From positions 124,001 to 188,000 of the forward strand of contig NZ_JAGQDG010000003.1 in assembly GCF_018069865.1 (NCBI RefSeq): a stretch of DNA of 64,000 bases, given 5' to 3'. Each line of letters opens with the position of its first letter. Within the stretch, counting starts at the first letter, position 1. The DNA comes from Ideonella paludis. GTDB lineage: Bacteria; Pseudomonadota; Gammaproteobacteria; Burkholderiales; Burkholderiaceae_C. Position numbers and translations under genes: made by a program. Shown here in pieces: positions 1 to 8,438 of the stretch. The notes below the pieces were generated by a model. That model saw nothing but the letters and a program-made list of their open reading frames with translations. It was not told the origin of the DNA and searched no databases.

Positions 1-177
1 GGCGTGGACCTCGATGCGGGAGTTCAAGCCCGTGCTGCGTTGCACCCCGCCGCGCAGCACTTGGCAGGGGTCGCCCAGCGTCCAGGCAATCGCGTCGGAG
101 GCATACAGCAGCGCCGCTTGACGCACCGTCATCCAAGCCTGAGGGCGACCAGAAATGTCGAGTTGCAAGACATCCAT
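1..177 (-). CDS. HNH endonuclease, N-terminal part (runs off window)
   Basis: Read on the minus strand, an open frame starts at 177 and continues past base 1, giving 59 residues that begin MDVLQLDISGRPQAWMTVRQ. This matches, from memory, the N-terminal arm of stand-alone HNH endonucleases common in Burkholderiales; the HNH nuclease motif itself would lie outside the window, so the call rests on the N-terminus only. An AAGGAG ribosome-binding site lies about 10 bases ahead of the ATG at 177. A second in-frame ATG at 186 sits too close to that site, so 177 is preferred. The role is probably DNA cleavage or repair, but nothing here shows a partner. Confidence 0.6.
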   Translation of the reverse strand, partial: MDVLQLDISGRPQAWMTVRQAALLYASDAIAWTLGDPCQVLRGGVQRSTGLNSRIEVHA

Positions 178-414
178 CGCAAACATGCTCCTTGAGCATT
201 GACGCGGATAGGGGGGCACGCGATGCGCCTCCGCGCTGACCTTGGCGCATCAGGCTTGAGCATAGCGCTTTGCCGATGACAGGCTCAAGACACTTTGGCG
301 GCCACGGCCACCATCGACCGAGCGACCAGGGAAAACCCTTGGCTGCAGCGCATTAGGCCGAGAACCCTAGAAATAAACAGGGTTGAGGGCTCGCCAAACG
401 CCACGAGTTCTGCA

Positions 415-434
415 AAATAGCACGACCGTTCGTT
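415..434 (+). promoter_or_regulatory. Candidate TetR operator ahead of the beta-oxidation block
   Basis: The string AAATAGCACGACCGTTCG (415-432) is imperfectly palindromic around the central AC (ATAGCACG / CGTTCGTT). It sits just before the TetR gene and overlaps an extended -10-like TGcAAAATA (412-419). The same 18 bases occur at 61593-61610 ahead of the SGNH lipoprotein gene and were noticed nowhere else in the window. Autoregulation of the adjacent TetR gene is the natural inference. Confidence 0.6.
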
Positions 435-440
435 TCAGAT

Positions 441-1145
441 TTGCTCTCTTTGTCCGACAACACGCCAGTGAACACCTCCGCCAGCACCCGTCGCAGCTCG
501 TCGCGCACCTTGCACAAAGGCCAGCAGACCCGCGCCGCCATCTTGGAGGCCGCGCTGGGCTTGGCCTCCCACATGGGCTTGGAGGGTTTGTCCATCGGCG
601 CTTTGGCCGAGGTCACCGGCATGAGCAAGTCGGGCGTGTTCGCCCACTTTGGCTCGCGCGAGGAACTGCAGATCTCGGTGATCCGCGAGTACCACACCAA
701 GTTCGAAGAAGAAGTTTTCTTCCCCGCGATTCGCGAGAAGCGCGGTCTGCCCCGCGTGACGGCCCTGTTTGAGAACTGGGTCAAGCGCGTTTCGGTGGAA
801 ATCGACTCTGGCTGCATCTACATCAGCGGGGCTGTGGAGTTCGACGACCGCCCCGGCCCCGTGCGCGACGCCTTGGCCAGCATGGTCAAAGCTTGGCAAT
901 CCGCGCTGGCCAAAGCCATCTTGCAAGCCATCGACACCGGCGACTTGCAGCCCGACACCGACCCTGAGCAACTGCTGTTCGAACTGCATGGCTTGATCTT
1001 GGCCCTGCACCACGACGCGCGCTTCTTGCGCAACCCCGGCGCCGTCGAGCGCGCCCGCCGCGCATTTGCCCGAACCATCCGCGATTACGCCGAGCCCGCA
1101 CCCACCGCCCCGGTGGTGCGAGCTTTCACCCGTCCCACCCCTTGA
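441..1145 (+). CDS. TetR/AcrR-family transcriptional regulator
   Basis: A 234-residue protein with an N-terminal helix-turn-helix at about residues 29-72 (GLSIGALAEVTGMSKSGVFAHF is the HTH core) and a C-terminal ligand-binding region of TetR type. It precedes an acyl-CoA dehydrogenase gene by 41 bases, so it probably senses acyl-CoA or a fatty acid and represses the beta-oxidation genes, as PsrA- and FadR-type TetR proteins do; the ligand is inference. The start is uncertain: TTG at 441 or GTG at 468 are in frame, neither has a clear Shine-Dalgarno sequence, and no ATG precedes the HTH. A candidate operator lies at 415-434. Confidence 0.85.
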   Translation: MLSLSDNTPVNTSASTRRSSSRTLHKGQQTRAAILEAALGLASHMGLEGLSIGALAEVTGMSKSGVFAHFGSREELQISVIREYHTKFEEEVFFPAIREKRGLPRVTALFENWVKRVSVEIDSGCIYISGAVEFDDRPGPVRDALASMVKAWQSALAKAILQAIDTGDLQPDTDPEQLLFELHGLILALHHDARFLRNPGAVERARRAFARTIRDYAEPAPTAPVVRAFTRPTP

Positions 1146-1186
1146 GCCGGCAGCGGCGCTGACCCTTTTTTCGACAGGAGCACACC

Positions 1187-2977
1187 ATGGCCCAGTACAC
1201 TCCACCTCTGCGCGACCTTCAATTCGTGTTGCACGAGCTGCTGGACGTGAGCAGCGAATTCAAGCAAATGCCGGCCCACGCCGACATCGACGCCGACACC
1301 ATCAACGCGGTGTTGGAAGAGGGCGGCAAATTTGCCGCCGAGGTGCTCTTTCCTCTGAACATCAGCGGCGATGCCGAAGGCTGCAAGCTGGACAAGGTCA
1401 CCCACGAGGTCACCCCACCCACCGGCTTCAAAGAGGCCTATGCCAAGTATGTGGAAGGCGGCTGGCCCGCTCTGAGCTGCGACCCGGAATACGGTGGCCA
1501 AGGCCTGCCGCACACGGTCAACCAGTGCTTCTATGAAATGCTCAACAGCGCCAACCAGGCCTGGACCATGTACCCGGGCCTGTCGCACGGCGCCTATGAG
1601 TGCCTGCACGCCCACGGCACCGAAGATCAAAAGCGCCTCTACCTGACCAAGCTGGTCAGCGGTGAGTGGACCGGCACCATGTGCCTGACCGAGCCGCATT
1701 GCGGCACCGATTTAGGGCTACTGCGCACCAAGGCCGAACCGCAGGCTGATGGCACTTACAAGATCACCGGCCAGAAGATCTTCATCAGCGCCGGCGAGCA
1801 CAATCTGGCCGAGAACATCGTCCACTTGGTGCTGGCTCGCCTGCCCGATGCACCGGCCGGCTCCAAGGGCATCTCCTTGTTCATCGTGCCCAAGTTCCAC
1901 ATCAAGGCCGACGGCAGCCTGGGCGAGCGCAATGCCATCCACTGCGGCGCGCTGGAGCACAAGATGGGCATCCACGGCAACGCCACCTGCCAGATGATTC
2001 TGGACGGCGCGGTGGGCACCCTGGTGGGCCAGCCGCACAAGGGCCTGGCCGCGATGTTCGTGATGATGAATGCCGCTCGCTTGGGCGTGGGCAACCAGTC
2101 CTTGGGCCTGACCGAAGTGGCCTACCAGAACGCCGTGGCCTATGCCAAAGACCGCATCCAGATGCGCTCACTCACCGGCCCCAAGTCGCCCGACAAGCCG
2201 GCCGACTCCATCATCGTGCACCCCGATGTGCGCAAGATGCTGCTGACGGCCCGCGCCTTTGCCGAAGGGGGCCGCGCACTGGCCGTCTACACCGTGGTGC
2301 AGCTCGACAAAGAGCTGAGCCACCCCGACGAAGACGTGCGCAAAGAAGCCGCTGACGAAGTGGCGCTGCTGACGCCCATCATCAAGGCCTTCCTGACCGA
2401 CAACGGCTGGCTCGCCACCTCGCACTGCATGCAGGTGTTTGGCGGCCACGGCTACATCCACGAGTGGGGCATGGAGCAGTATGTGCGCGATGCCCGCATC
2501 AACATGATCTACGAGGGCACCAACACCGTGCAATCGCTGGACCTGTTGGGCCGCAAGATCCTGGGCGACAACGGCAAGAAGCTGAAGGCCTTTGGCAAGA
2601 AGATCGCCGAGTTCGTCGAAGAAGAAGGCGTGCGCGAAGACATGCAAGAGTTCATCAACCCGCTGGCCGACCTGGGCGACAAAGTCACCAAGCTGACCAC
2701 CGAGCTGGGCATGAAGGCTTTTGGCAATGCGGACGAAGTGGGCGGCGCGGCGGTGGACTACCTGCGCGTGGTGGGCCACCTGACCTTTGCCTACCTGTTT
2801 GCTCGCATGGCCAAGATCGCGCTGGACAAGCAGAACTCCGGTGATCCCTTCTACACCGCGAAATTGCATACCATCCGCTTCTACTTCGCCAAGCTCTTGC
2901 CAGAGACGGCCAGCCTCATCCGCACCGCGCGTGCGGGTGTGGCCCCGTTGATGGCCATGGACGAAGCCTTGTTCTGA
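1187..2977 (+). CDS. Acyl-CoA dehydrogenase (DmdC/FadE-like, about 600 residues)
   Basis: A 596-residue flavoprotein of the long acyl-CoA dehydrogenase type that also includes 3-methylmercaptopropionyl-CoA dehydrogenase. Visible landmarks are MCLTEPHCGTDLGLLRTKA near residue 165 (substrate/FAD region), FGGHGYIHEWGMEQ near 420, and YEGTNTVQSLDLLGRK near 442, followed by the extra C-terminal domain of this subfamily. It would catalyse the first, FAD-dependent step of beta-oxidation in the cytoplasm and pass electrons to ETF. An ACAGGAG ribosome-binding site precedes the ATG. It is the first enzyme gene after the TetR regulator and is followed in the same direction by fadB- and fadA-like genes. 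DmdC versus FadE specificity cannot be told from sequence alone. Confidence 0.9.
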   Translation: MAQYTPPLRDLQFVLHELLDVSSEFKQMPAHADIDADTINAVLEEGGKFAAEVLFPLNISGDAEGCKLDKVTHEVTPPTGFKEAYAKYVEGGWPALSCDPEYGGQGLPHTVNQCFYEMLNSANQAWTMYPGLSHGAYECLHAHGTEDQKRLYLTKLVSGEWTGTMCLTEPHCGTDLGLLRTKAEPQADGTYKITGQKIFISAGEHNLAENIVHLVLARLPDAPAGSKGISLFIVPKFHIKADGSLGERNAIHCGALEHKMGIHGNATCQMILDGAVGTLVGQPHKGLAAMFVMMNAARLGVGNQSLGLTEVAYQNAVAYAKDRIQMRSLTGPKSPDKPADSIIVHPDVRKMLLTARAFAEGGRALAVYTVVQLDKELSHPDEDVRKEAADEVALLTPIIKAFLTDNGWLATSHCMQVFGGHGYIHEWGMEQYVRDARINMIYEGTNTVQSLDLLGRKILGDNGKKLKAFGKKIAEFVEEEGVREDMQEFINPLADLGDKVTKLTTELGMKAFGNADEVGGAAVDYLRVVGHLTFAYLFARMAKIALDKQNSGDPFYTAKLHTIRFYFAKLLPETASLIRTARAGVAPLMAMDEALF

Positions 2978-3021
2978 GCCTTGCATCCCCTTCATCCTTC
3001 TACCCGACCAGGAGACCTCTC

Positions 3022-3453
3022 ATGAAGACCACCCTCACTGCACTGGCCCTGTCTGTTCTGAGTGCCACCGCCTGGGCCCAAGCCAACCCGGTGGGCTTGT
3101 GGCGCACCATTGACGATGAGACCAAGCAAGAGAAGTCCTTGGTGCGCATCAGTGATGCGGGCGGGGTGCTCAGCGGCAAGGTCGAGAAGATCGCGGACCC
3201 CACCAAGGCCAATGCCGTCTGCGAGGCCTGCACCGATGACCGCAAGGGCAAGCCCGTGGTGGGCATGACCATCATCCGCAATGCCAAGCAAGGCGACGAC
3301 AAAGAGCTGTGGGAAGGCGGCGAAATCCTCGACCCCAACAACGGCAAGACCTACCGCCTGCGCATGAAGCCCCTGGAGGGCGGCAAGAAGCTGGAAGTGC
3401 GTGGCTATGTCGGCCCCTTCCATCGCAATCAAATTTGGATCCGCGTCGAATAA
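3022..3453 (+). CDS. DUF2147 domain protein, secreted
   Basis: A 143-residue protein with a clear signal peptide (MKTTLTALALSVLSATAWAQ, cleavage after AWA-Q) and a DUF2147 body beginning with the typical GLWRTIDDE and ending with GYVGPFHRNQIWIRVE. Two cysteines (CEAC) near residue 70 could form a disulfide in the periplasm. DUF2147 proteins are often encoded beside fatty-acid oxidation genes in betaproteobacteria, but their biochemical role is not known. Here it lies between the acyl-CoA dehydrogenase and the FadB-like gene. An AGGAG ribosome-binding site precedes the ATG. Confidence 0.85.
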   Translation: MKTTLTALALSVLSATAWAQANPVGLWRTIDDETKQEKSLVRISDAGGVLSGKVEKIADPTKANAVCEACTDDRKGKPVVGMTIIRNAKQGDDKELWEGGEILDPNNGKTYRLRMKPLEGGKKLEVRGYVGPFHRNQIWIRVE

Positions 3454-3472
3454 AGCGGACATGAGACTCTGT

Positions 3473-3501
3473 GGTGCGGCCCAGCCGGGCGCACCGCTTT
3501 T
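3473..3501 (+). terminator. Hairpin with short T run before fadB, followed by a -10-like box
   Basis: GGTGC-g-GCCC pairs with GGGCGCACC across an AGCC loop (9 pairs, one bulged G), followed by CGCTTTT. Four bases later comes TACCGT (3505-3510), a -10-like hexamer 12 bases before the fadB ATG. The arrangement could partly end transcription from the upstream genes and restart it for fadB. The T run is short, so termination may be weak. Confidence 0.45.
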
Positions 3502-3522
3502 GCCTACCGTTCTGGAACACAC

Positions 3523-5904
3523 ATGAGCAAATTCAACCCTCGCAAGGTGGCCGTGCTCGGCGCCGGCGTCATGGGCGCGCAGATTGCGGCCCATTTGGTC
3601 AACGTCAAAGTGCCGGTGGTCTTGTTTGACCTGCCCGCCAAAGAAGGCCCCAAGAGCGGCATCGCGCTCAAGGCCATCGAGAACCTGAAGAAGCTCAAGC
3701 CCGCGCCCCTGGGTGTGGCCGAGCATGCGTCCCGCATCCAGCCGGCCAACTATGAAGAGCACCTGGAGCTGCTCAAGGACTGCGACCTGATCATCGAGGC
3801 CATTGCCGAGCGCATGGACTGGAAGCTGGACCTCTACAGCAAGATCGCCCCCTTTGTGGCGCCGGGCGCCATCGTGGCCTCCAACACCTCCGGCCTGTCC
3901 ATCAGCAAGCTGGCCGAAGCCCTGCCCGAGAGCCTGAAGCCGCGCTTTTGTGGCATCCACTTCTTCAACCCACCGCGCTACATGTACCTGGTGGAGTTGA
4001 TCCCCACCCCCACGACCGAAGCGTCGGTGCTCGACCAGTTGGAAGCCTTTGTCACCTCTACCGTGGGCAAGGGCGTGGTGCGTGCCAAGGACACGCCCAA
4101 CTTCATCGCCAACCGCGTGGGCATTGCCGGCATGTTGGCCACCATCCATGAGGCCGAGAAGTTTGGTCTGAGCGTGGACGTGGTGGACGACCTGACGGGC
4201 AAGAAGATGGGCCGCGCCAGCTCCGGCACCTTCCGCACCGCCGACGTGGTGGGCCTGGACACCATGGCCCATGTCATCAAGACCCTGCAAGACAATTTGC
4301 AGGCTGACCCCTTCTACCCCAGCTATGCCACGCCGGCGGTGCTGTCGGGCTTGATCGCCAAGGGCGCCTTGGGTCAAAAGGCCGGTGCCGGCTTCTACAA
4401 GAAGGAAGGCAAGAACATCCTGCGCCTGGATGCGGCCACGGCCAGCTATGTGCCTTCGGGCGGCAAGGCTGACACCATCGTTGAGCGCATCTTGAAGAAG
4501 CCAGCGGCCGAGCGCTTGAAGCTGCTGCGTGAATCCAGCAACCCGCAAGCCCAGTTTGTCTGGGCCATTCTGCGCGACAGCTTCCACTATGTGGCTGTGC
4601 ACCTGGCCGACATTGCCGACTCCGCTCGCGAAGTGGACTTCGCGATGCGCTGGGGCTTTGGCATGAAGCAAGGCCCCTTCGAGCTGTGGCAAGAAGCCGG
4701 CTGGCAGCAAGTGGCCACCTGGGTCAAGGAAGACATTGATGCGGGTAAGGCCCTGTGCAATGCGCCGCTGCCGGCCTGGGTGTTTGACGGCCGCACTGGC
4801 GTGCACACGCCAGAGGGCTCGTGGTCCGCCGCCCAAGGCAAGTACCTTCCGCGCTCCAGCCTGCCCGTTTATGCCCGTCAGCACTTCCCTGAAAGCGTGG
4901 GCGGCAGCGGCGCGGTGGACCCGCTGAAGTCGGGGACCGAGCTGTTCAAGAACGAGGAAGTGCGGGTCTGGACGCTGGACGGCGAGGTCGTCATCGCCAG
5001 CATCACGGCCAAGCTGCACCTCATCAGCCCCACCGTCACCGACGGCTTGCTCAAGGCCCTGGAGATTGCCGAAGCCGGCTATCAAGGCCTGGTGGTCTGG
5101 AGCCCGGACGATGTGTTCTCGGCCGGTGCCAACCTGGAGTCGCTGATGCCCGTCTTCATGAAGCTGGGCGCCAAGGGCATTGCACCGGAAGAGAAAAAGC
5201 TGCAAGACATGATGCTGCGCTTCCGCTATGCCAGCGTGCCCACCATTGCTGCGATGCGCGGCCTGGCCTTGGGCGGCGGCTGCGAGCTGGCCGTGCATTG
5301 CAGCCAGCGCGTGGCCGCGATGGAAAGCTATGTGGGCTTGGTCGAAGTCGGCGTAGGCCTGCTGCCCGGCGGCGGTGGCCTGACCTACATCGCCCGCCGT
5401 GCGGCCGAAGTGGGCGCCGCAGCGCCGTCACTCGACCCGCTGGCCTTCTTGAAAGACGGCTTCCAAGCCGCCGCCATGGCCACCGTGGCCACCAGCGCAC
5501 TGGAAGCCCGCAAGATCGGCTACCTGCTGGACAGCGATGTGGTGGTGCCCAACAAGGATGAGCTGCTCTATGTCGCCATCAGCCAAGCCAAGGCCTTGGC
5601 CAATGCGGGCTATCGCGCACCAGCCAAGCTCAGCTTCCCGGTGGCCGGGCGCAATGCCAAAGCCACCATCACGGCTCAGTTGGTGGGCATGCGCGACGGC
5701 GGCTTCATCAGCCAACACGACTTCCACATTGCCAGCCTGATCGCCGATGTGGTGTGCGGTGGCGACGTGGACGCCGGCACCCTGGTGACCGAGGAATACC
5801 TGATGGCGCTGGAGCGCAAGCACTTCTGCGGCCTGCTGGAGCACCCCAAGACGCAAGAGCGGATCATGGGCATGCTTTCGACCGGTAAACCGGTCCGCAA
5901 CTGA
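3523..5904 (+). CDS. fadB: 3-hydroxyacyl-CoA dehydrogenase / enoyl-CoA hydratase
   Basis: A 793-residue bifunctional protein with the NAD-binding dehydrogenase first (VAVLGAGVMGAQIAAHLV at residues 9-26, Rossmann motif GxGxMG; PNFIANRVG near 193) and the crotonase domain last (FSAGANLESL near 532 and GLALGGGCELAVH near 580, which supply the oxyanion hole). This order is the reverse of E. coli FadB and matches the dehydrogenase-first variant common in Burkholderiales. It performs steps two and three of beta-oxidation. The thiolase gene follows 14 bases downstream, so the two are surely one transcription unit. The symbol is by function, not by domain order. Confidence 0.92.
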   Translation: MSKFNPRKVAVLGAGVMGAQIAAHLVNVKVPVVLFDLPAKEGPKSGIALKAIENLKKLKPAPLGVAEHASRIQPANYEEHLELLKDCDLIIEAIAERMDWKLDLYSKIAPFVAPGAIVASNTSGLSISKLAEALPESLKPRFCGIHFFNPPRYMYLVELIPTPTTEASVLDQLEAFVTSTVGKGVVRAKDTPNFIANRVGIAGMLATIHEAEKFGLSVDVVDDLTGKKMGRASSGTFRTADVVGLDTMAHVIKTLQDNLQADPFYPSYATPAVLSGLIAKGALGQKAGAGFYKKEGKNILRLDAATASYVPSGGKADTIVERILKKPAAERLKLLRESSNPQAQFVWAILRDSFHYVAVHLADIADSAREVDFAMRWGFGMKQGPFELWQEAGWQQVATWVKEDIDAGKALCNAPLPAWVFDGRTGVHTPEGSWSAAQGKYLPRSSLPVYARQHFPESVGGSGAVDPLKSGTELFKNEEVRVWTLDGEVVIASITAKLHLISPTVTDGLLKALEIAEAGYQGLVVWSPDDVFSAGANLESLMPVFMKLGAKGIAPEEKKLQDMMLRFRYASVPTIAAMRGLALGGGCELAVHCSQRVAAMESYVGLVEVGVGLLPGGGGLTYIARRAAEVGAAAPSLDPLAFLKDGFQAAAMATVATSALEARKIGYLLDSDVVVPNKDELLYVAISQAKALANAGYRAPAKLSFPVAGRNAKATITAQLVGMRDGGFISQHDFHIASLIADVVCGGDVDAGTLVTEEYLMALERKHFCGLLEHPKTQERIMGMLSTGKPVRN

Positions 5905-5918
5905 TCAAGGAACACATC

Positions 5919-7118
5919 ATGACCAAGCAAGTGCAAGAAGCCTACATCGTTGCGGCCAGCCGGACGCCCATCGGCCGTTCGGGCCGGGGCTATTTCAAGA
6001 ACACGCGTTCGGACGATCTGCTGATCACCGCGCTGCGCAGCGCCCTGGGTCAAGTGCCCACGCTGGACCCCAAGGCCATTGAAGACGCCATCATTGGCTG
6101 CTCCTTCCCCGAGGGCGAACAAGGCATGAACATGGCCCGCGTGGCCGTGGCCCTGGCGGGCCTGCCGCACTCGGTGGGCGGTGTCACCATCAACCGCTTC
6201 TGCGCCTCGGGTCTGACGGCCATCCAGATGGCGGCCGACCGCATTCGCGTGGGCGAAGCCGACGTGATGATTGCCGGTGGTGCAGAGTCCATGAGCCTGG
6301 TGCCCATGGGCGGCAACAAGCCTTCGTTCAACCCTGCCGTGTTTGCCGACGACGACAACGTGGGCATTGCCTACGGCATGGGCCTGACGGCGGAGAAGGT
6401 GGCCGAGCAGTGGAATGTGACCCGCGCCGACCAAGACGCCTTTGCCTTGACCTCGCATCAGCGCGCCATTGCGGCCCAGGCCGCCGGCCACTTTGCGGCC
6501 GAGATCTGCCCGGTCGATGTGATCACCCGCACGCCGAACCTGGAAACCGGTGAGATCAGCACCTCCAGCCGCACCGTCACCCTGGACGAAGGCCCCCGCC
6601 CCGACACCTCGCTCGAAGGCCTGGCCAAGCTGCGCCCGGTGTTTGCGGCCAAGGGCTCGGTCACCGCAGGCAACAGCTCGCAAACCAGCGACGGCGCCGG
6701 TGCCCTCATCTTGGCCAGCGAAAAGGCGGTCAAGACCTTCGGTTTGACCCCGTTGGCCCGCTTTGTCAGCTTTGCCAGCCGCGGCGTGCGCCCCGAGATC
6801 ATGGGCATTGGCCCCATCGAGGCCATCCCCGCTGCGCTGGGCTATGCCGGCCTGAAGCAAGAAGACCTGGGCTGGATCGAGCTCAACGAAGCCTTTGCGG
6901 CGCAGTCGCTGGCGGTTATTCGCACCCTGAACCTGAACCCAGAGGTCGTCAACCCGCTGGGCGGCGCCATCGCCTTGGGCCACCCGCTGGGTGCCACCGG
7001 TGCCATCCGTGCCGCCACCACCATCCACGGCCTGCGCCGCACCAAGCAGAAGTACGGCATGGTGACCATGTGCGTGGGCACCGGCCAAGGCGCTGCGGGC
7101 ATCTTCGAAGCTCTCTGA
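5919..7118 (+). CDS. fadA: Acetyl-CoA acyltransferase (3-ketoacyl-CoA thiolase)
   Basis: A 399-residue thiolase with all catalytic signatures: NRFCASGL with the nucleophilic Cys95, GHPLGATGAIR near residue 354 with the catalytic His, and CVGTGQGAA near 385 with the second Cys. Length and motifs fit the degradative thiolase that cleaves 3-ketoacyl-CoA to acetyl-CoA and a shortened acyl-CoA. It directly follows the FadB-like gene with a 14-base gap and an AAGGA ribosome-binding site, forming the classic FadBA pair. An acetoacetyl-CoA thiolase is less likely because of this partnership. Confidence 0.93.
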   Translation: MTKQVQEAYIVAASRTPIGRSGRGYFKNTRSDDLLITALRSALGQVPTLDPKAIEDAIIGCSFPEGEQGMNMARVAVALAGLPHSVGGVTINRFCASGLTAIQMAADRIRVGEADVMIAGGAESMSLVPMGGNKPSFNPAVFADDDNVGIAYGMGLTAEKVAEQWNVTRADQDAFALTSHQRAIAAQAAGHFAAEICPVDVITRTPNLETGEISTSSRTVTLDEGPRPDTSLEGLAKLRPVFAAKGSVTAGNSSQTSDGAGALILASEKAVKTFGLTPLARFVSFASRGVRPEIMGIGPIEAIPAALGYAGLKQEDLGWIELNEAFAAQSLAVIRTLNLNPEVVNPLGGAIALGHPLGATGAIRAATTIHGLRRTKQKYGMVTMCVGTGQGAAGIFEAL

Positions 7119-7124
7119 GCGCGC

Positions 7125-7643
7125 ATGAGCACCACACCGCGCCGCGCCGTGTTGGCCTTGGGGGCTGCTGCCGTGCTGCCGGGCTGCAGCACCCCGCCGC
7201 CGCGGTTCGCCAGCCTGGGCGCGGTGCGCGAAGTGCTGGTGGACCTGTCGGGCTTGCACAGCACCGGGCCCTGGACTTTGGCGCAGGTGCTGGCGCACGC
7301 GGCACAGAGCATCGAGTACTCGATCGTGGGCTACCCAGCGCTCAAGCCGGCGTGGTTCCGAGCCAGTGTGGGCAGCGCGGCCTGGGCCTGGTTTGACGCC
7401 CGTGCCCAGATGAGCCACCCGCTGGATCAGCCCATTCCGGGTGCGCCCGATCTATCGCCCGCCCTGTCGCTGGACGAGGCGCGCCTGCGCCTGATCCGTG
7501 CCATCGACCAGTTCGAGCAACATACCGGCGCGCTTCAGCCTCACTTTGCCTACGGGGATTTGGACAAGGCCAGCTACGCCCGAGCCCATCTCCTGCACAT
7601 TTGCAACCACTGGAGCGAGATCGAGCGTGTCGCCTCAGCGTGA
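7125..7643 (+). CDS. DUF1569 lipoprotein
   Basis: A 172-residue protein that starts 7 bases after the thiolase stop codon. The N-terminus TTPRRAVLALGAAAVLPGC shows a twin-arginine-like signal ending in the lipobox LPGC, so it is probably exported and lipid-anchored. The rest resembles the DUF1569/DinB-like helical fold, ending with LLHICNHWSEIERV, whose histidines could bind a metal. The function is unknown. Its tight coupling to fadA is seen directly; a link to lipid metabolism is inference. Confidence 0.75.
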   Translation: MSTTPRRAVLALGAAAVLPGCSTPPPRFASLGAVREVLVDLSGLHSTGPWTLAQVLAHAAQSIEYSIVGYPALKPAWFRASVGSAAWAWFDARAQMSHPLDQPIPGAPDLSPALSLDEARLRLIRAIDQFEQHTGALQPHFAYGDLDKASYARAHLLHICNHWSEIERVASA

Positions 7644-7667
7644 ACAGTCCCCCAACGGAGAATTCTT

Positions 7668-8438
7668 ATGAGCATCAAAACGGCGGTGGTCAACGGCGTG
7701 GCCCTGATTGAGATCGCCCGCCCCGAAAAGAAGAACGCGCTGACTCAGGCCATGTACACCGCCATGGCGGAGGCCCTGCGTTCGGCCCAATCTGAGCCCA
7801 GCGTGCGGGCCGTGCTGATCACCGGCCAGCCTGGCATCTTCACCTCGGGCAATGACATCGAAGACTTTATGCAGCGCCCCCCGCGTGCCGATGGCTCGCC
7901 CGCGCCGGTGTTTGAGTTCATGCAGGCCTTGATCGGCTGCGACAAGCCCGTGGTGGCCGCCGTCACGGGCGCGGCCATTGGCATCGGCACCACCTTGCTG
8001 CTGCACTGCGACTTTGTCTTCATCAGCGACGAAGCCCGACTGGCCATGCCCTTTGTGAGCCTGGGGCTGGTGCCCGAGTTTGCGTCCAGCCTCTTGGTGC
8101 CGCAATTGATGGGCCATGTGAAGGCTGCACCCAAGTTGCTGCTGGGTGACCCCTTCACCCCGGATGAAGCGGTGGAATGCGGTATTGCCAATGCGGTGCT
8201 GCCCGGCGCCGAGGTGGTGAACCATGCTCGCCGCGTGGCCGAGCGCTTCAACCAACTGCCGCCTGCTGCGGTGCGTGAGGCCAAGCGTTTGATGAAGGGC
8301 CCGCAGCGTGAGCAGCTCGCCCAGGTCATCAAGACGGAAGGCGCGCTGTTTGCGCAGCGTCTGCAAAGCCCAGAGGCCAAAGAGGCCTTCACCGCCTTTT
8401 TCCAGAAGCGAGCGCCGGACTTCTCGCAGTTTTCGTGA
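7668..8438 (+). CDS. Enoyl-CoA hydratase/isomerase family protein
   Basis: A 256-residue crotonase-fold protein. The oxyanion-hole segments are visible as GIFTSGNDIEDF near residue 60 and VTGAAIGIGTTLLLHCDFVF near 100, and GLVPEFASS near 138 carries the glutamate used by hydratases and isomerases. It would hydrate enoyl-CoA or move a double bond during beta-oxidation, supplementing the FadB-like enzyme for unusual acyl chains. An ACGGAG ribosome-binding site precedes the ATG. Its GTGA end overlaps the start of the next gene. Confidence 0.9.
   Translation: MSIKTAVVNGVALIEIARPEKKNALTQAMYTAMAEALRSAQSEPSVRAVLITGQPGIFTSGNDIEDFMQRPPRADGSPAPVFEFMQALIGCDKPVVAAVTGAAIGIGTTLLLHCDFVFISDEARLAMPFVSLGLVPEFASSLLVPQLMGHVKAAPKLLLGDPFTPDEAVECGIANAVLPGAEVVNHARRVAERFNQLPPAAVREAKRLMKGPQREQLAQVIKTEGALFAQRLQSPEAKEAFTAFFQKRAPDFSQFS

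Noticed and set aside
435-1205. Long minus-strand open frame opposite the TetR gene
   Set aside because: It has no ribosome-binding site or family features and is explained by GC-rich third positions of the real gene on the other strand.
2992-5298. 768-codon minus-strand frame across DUF2147 and FadB
   Set aside because: It mirrors real plus-strand genes with clear domains; its low-complexity His/Gly/Ala-rich sequence is typical of antisense frames at high GC.
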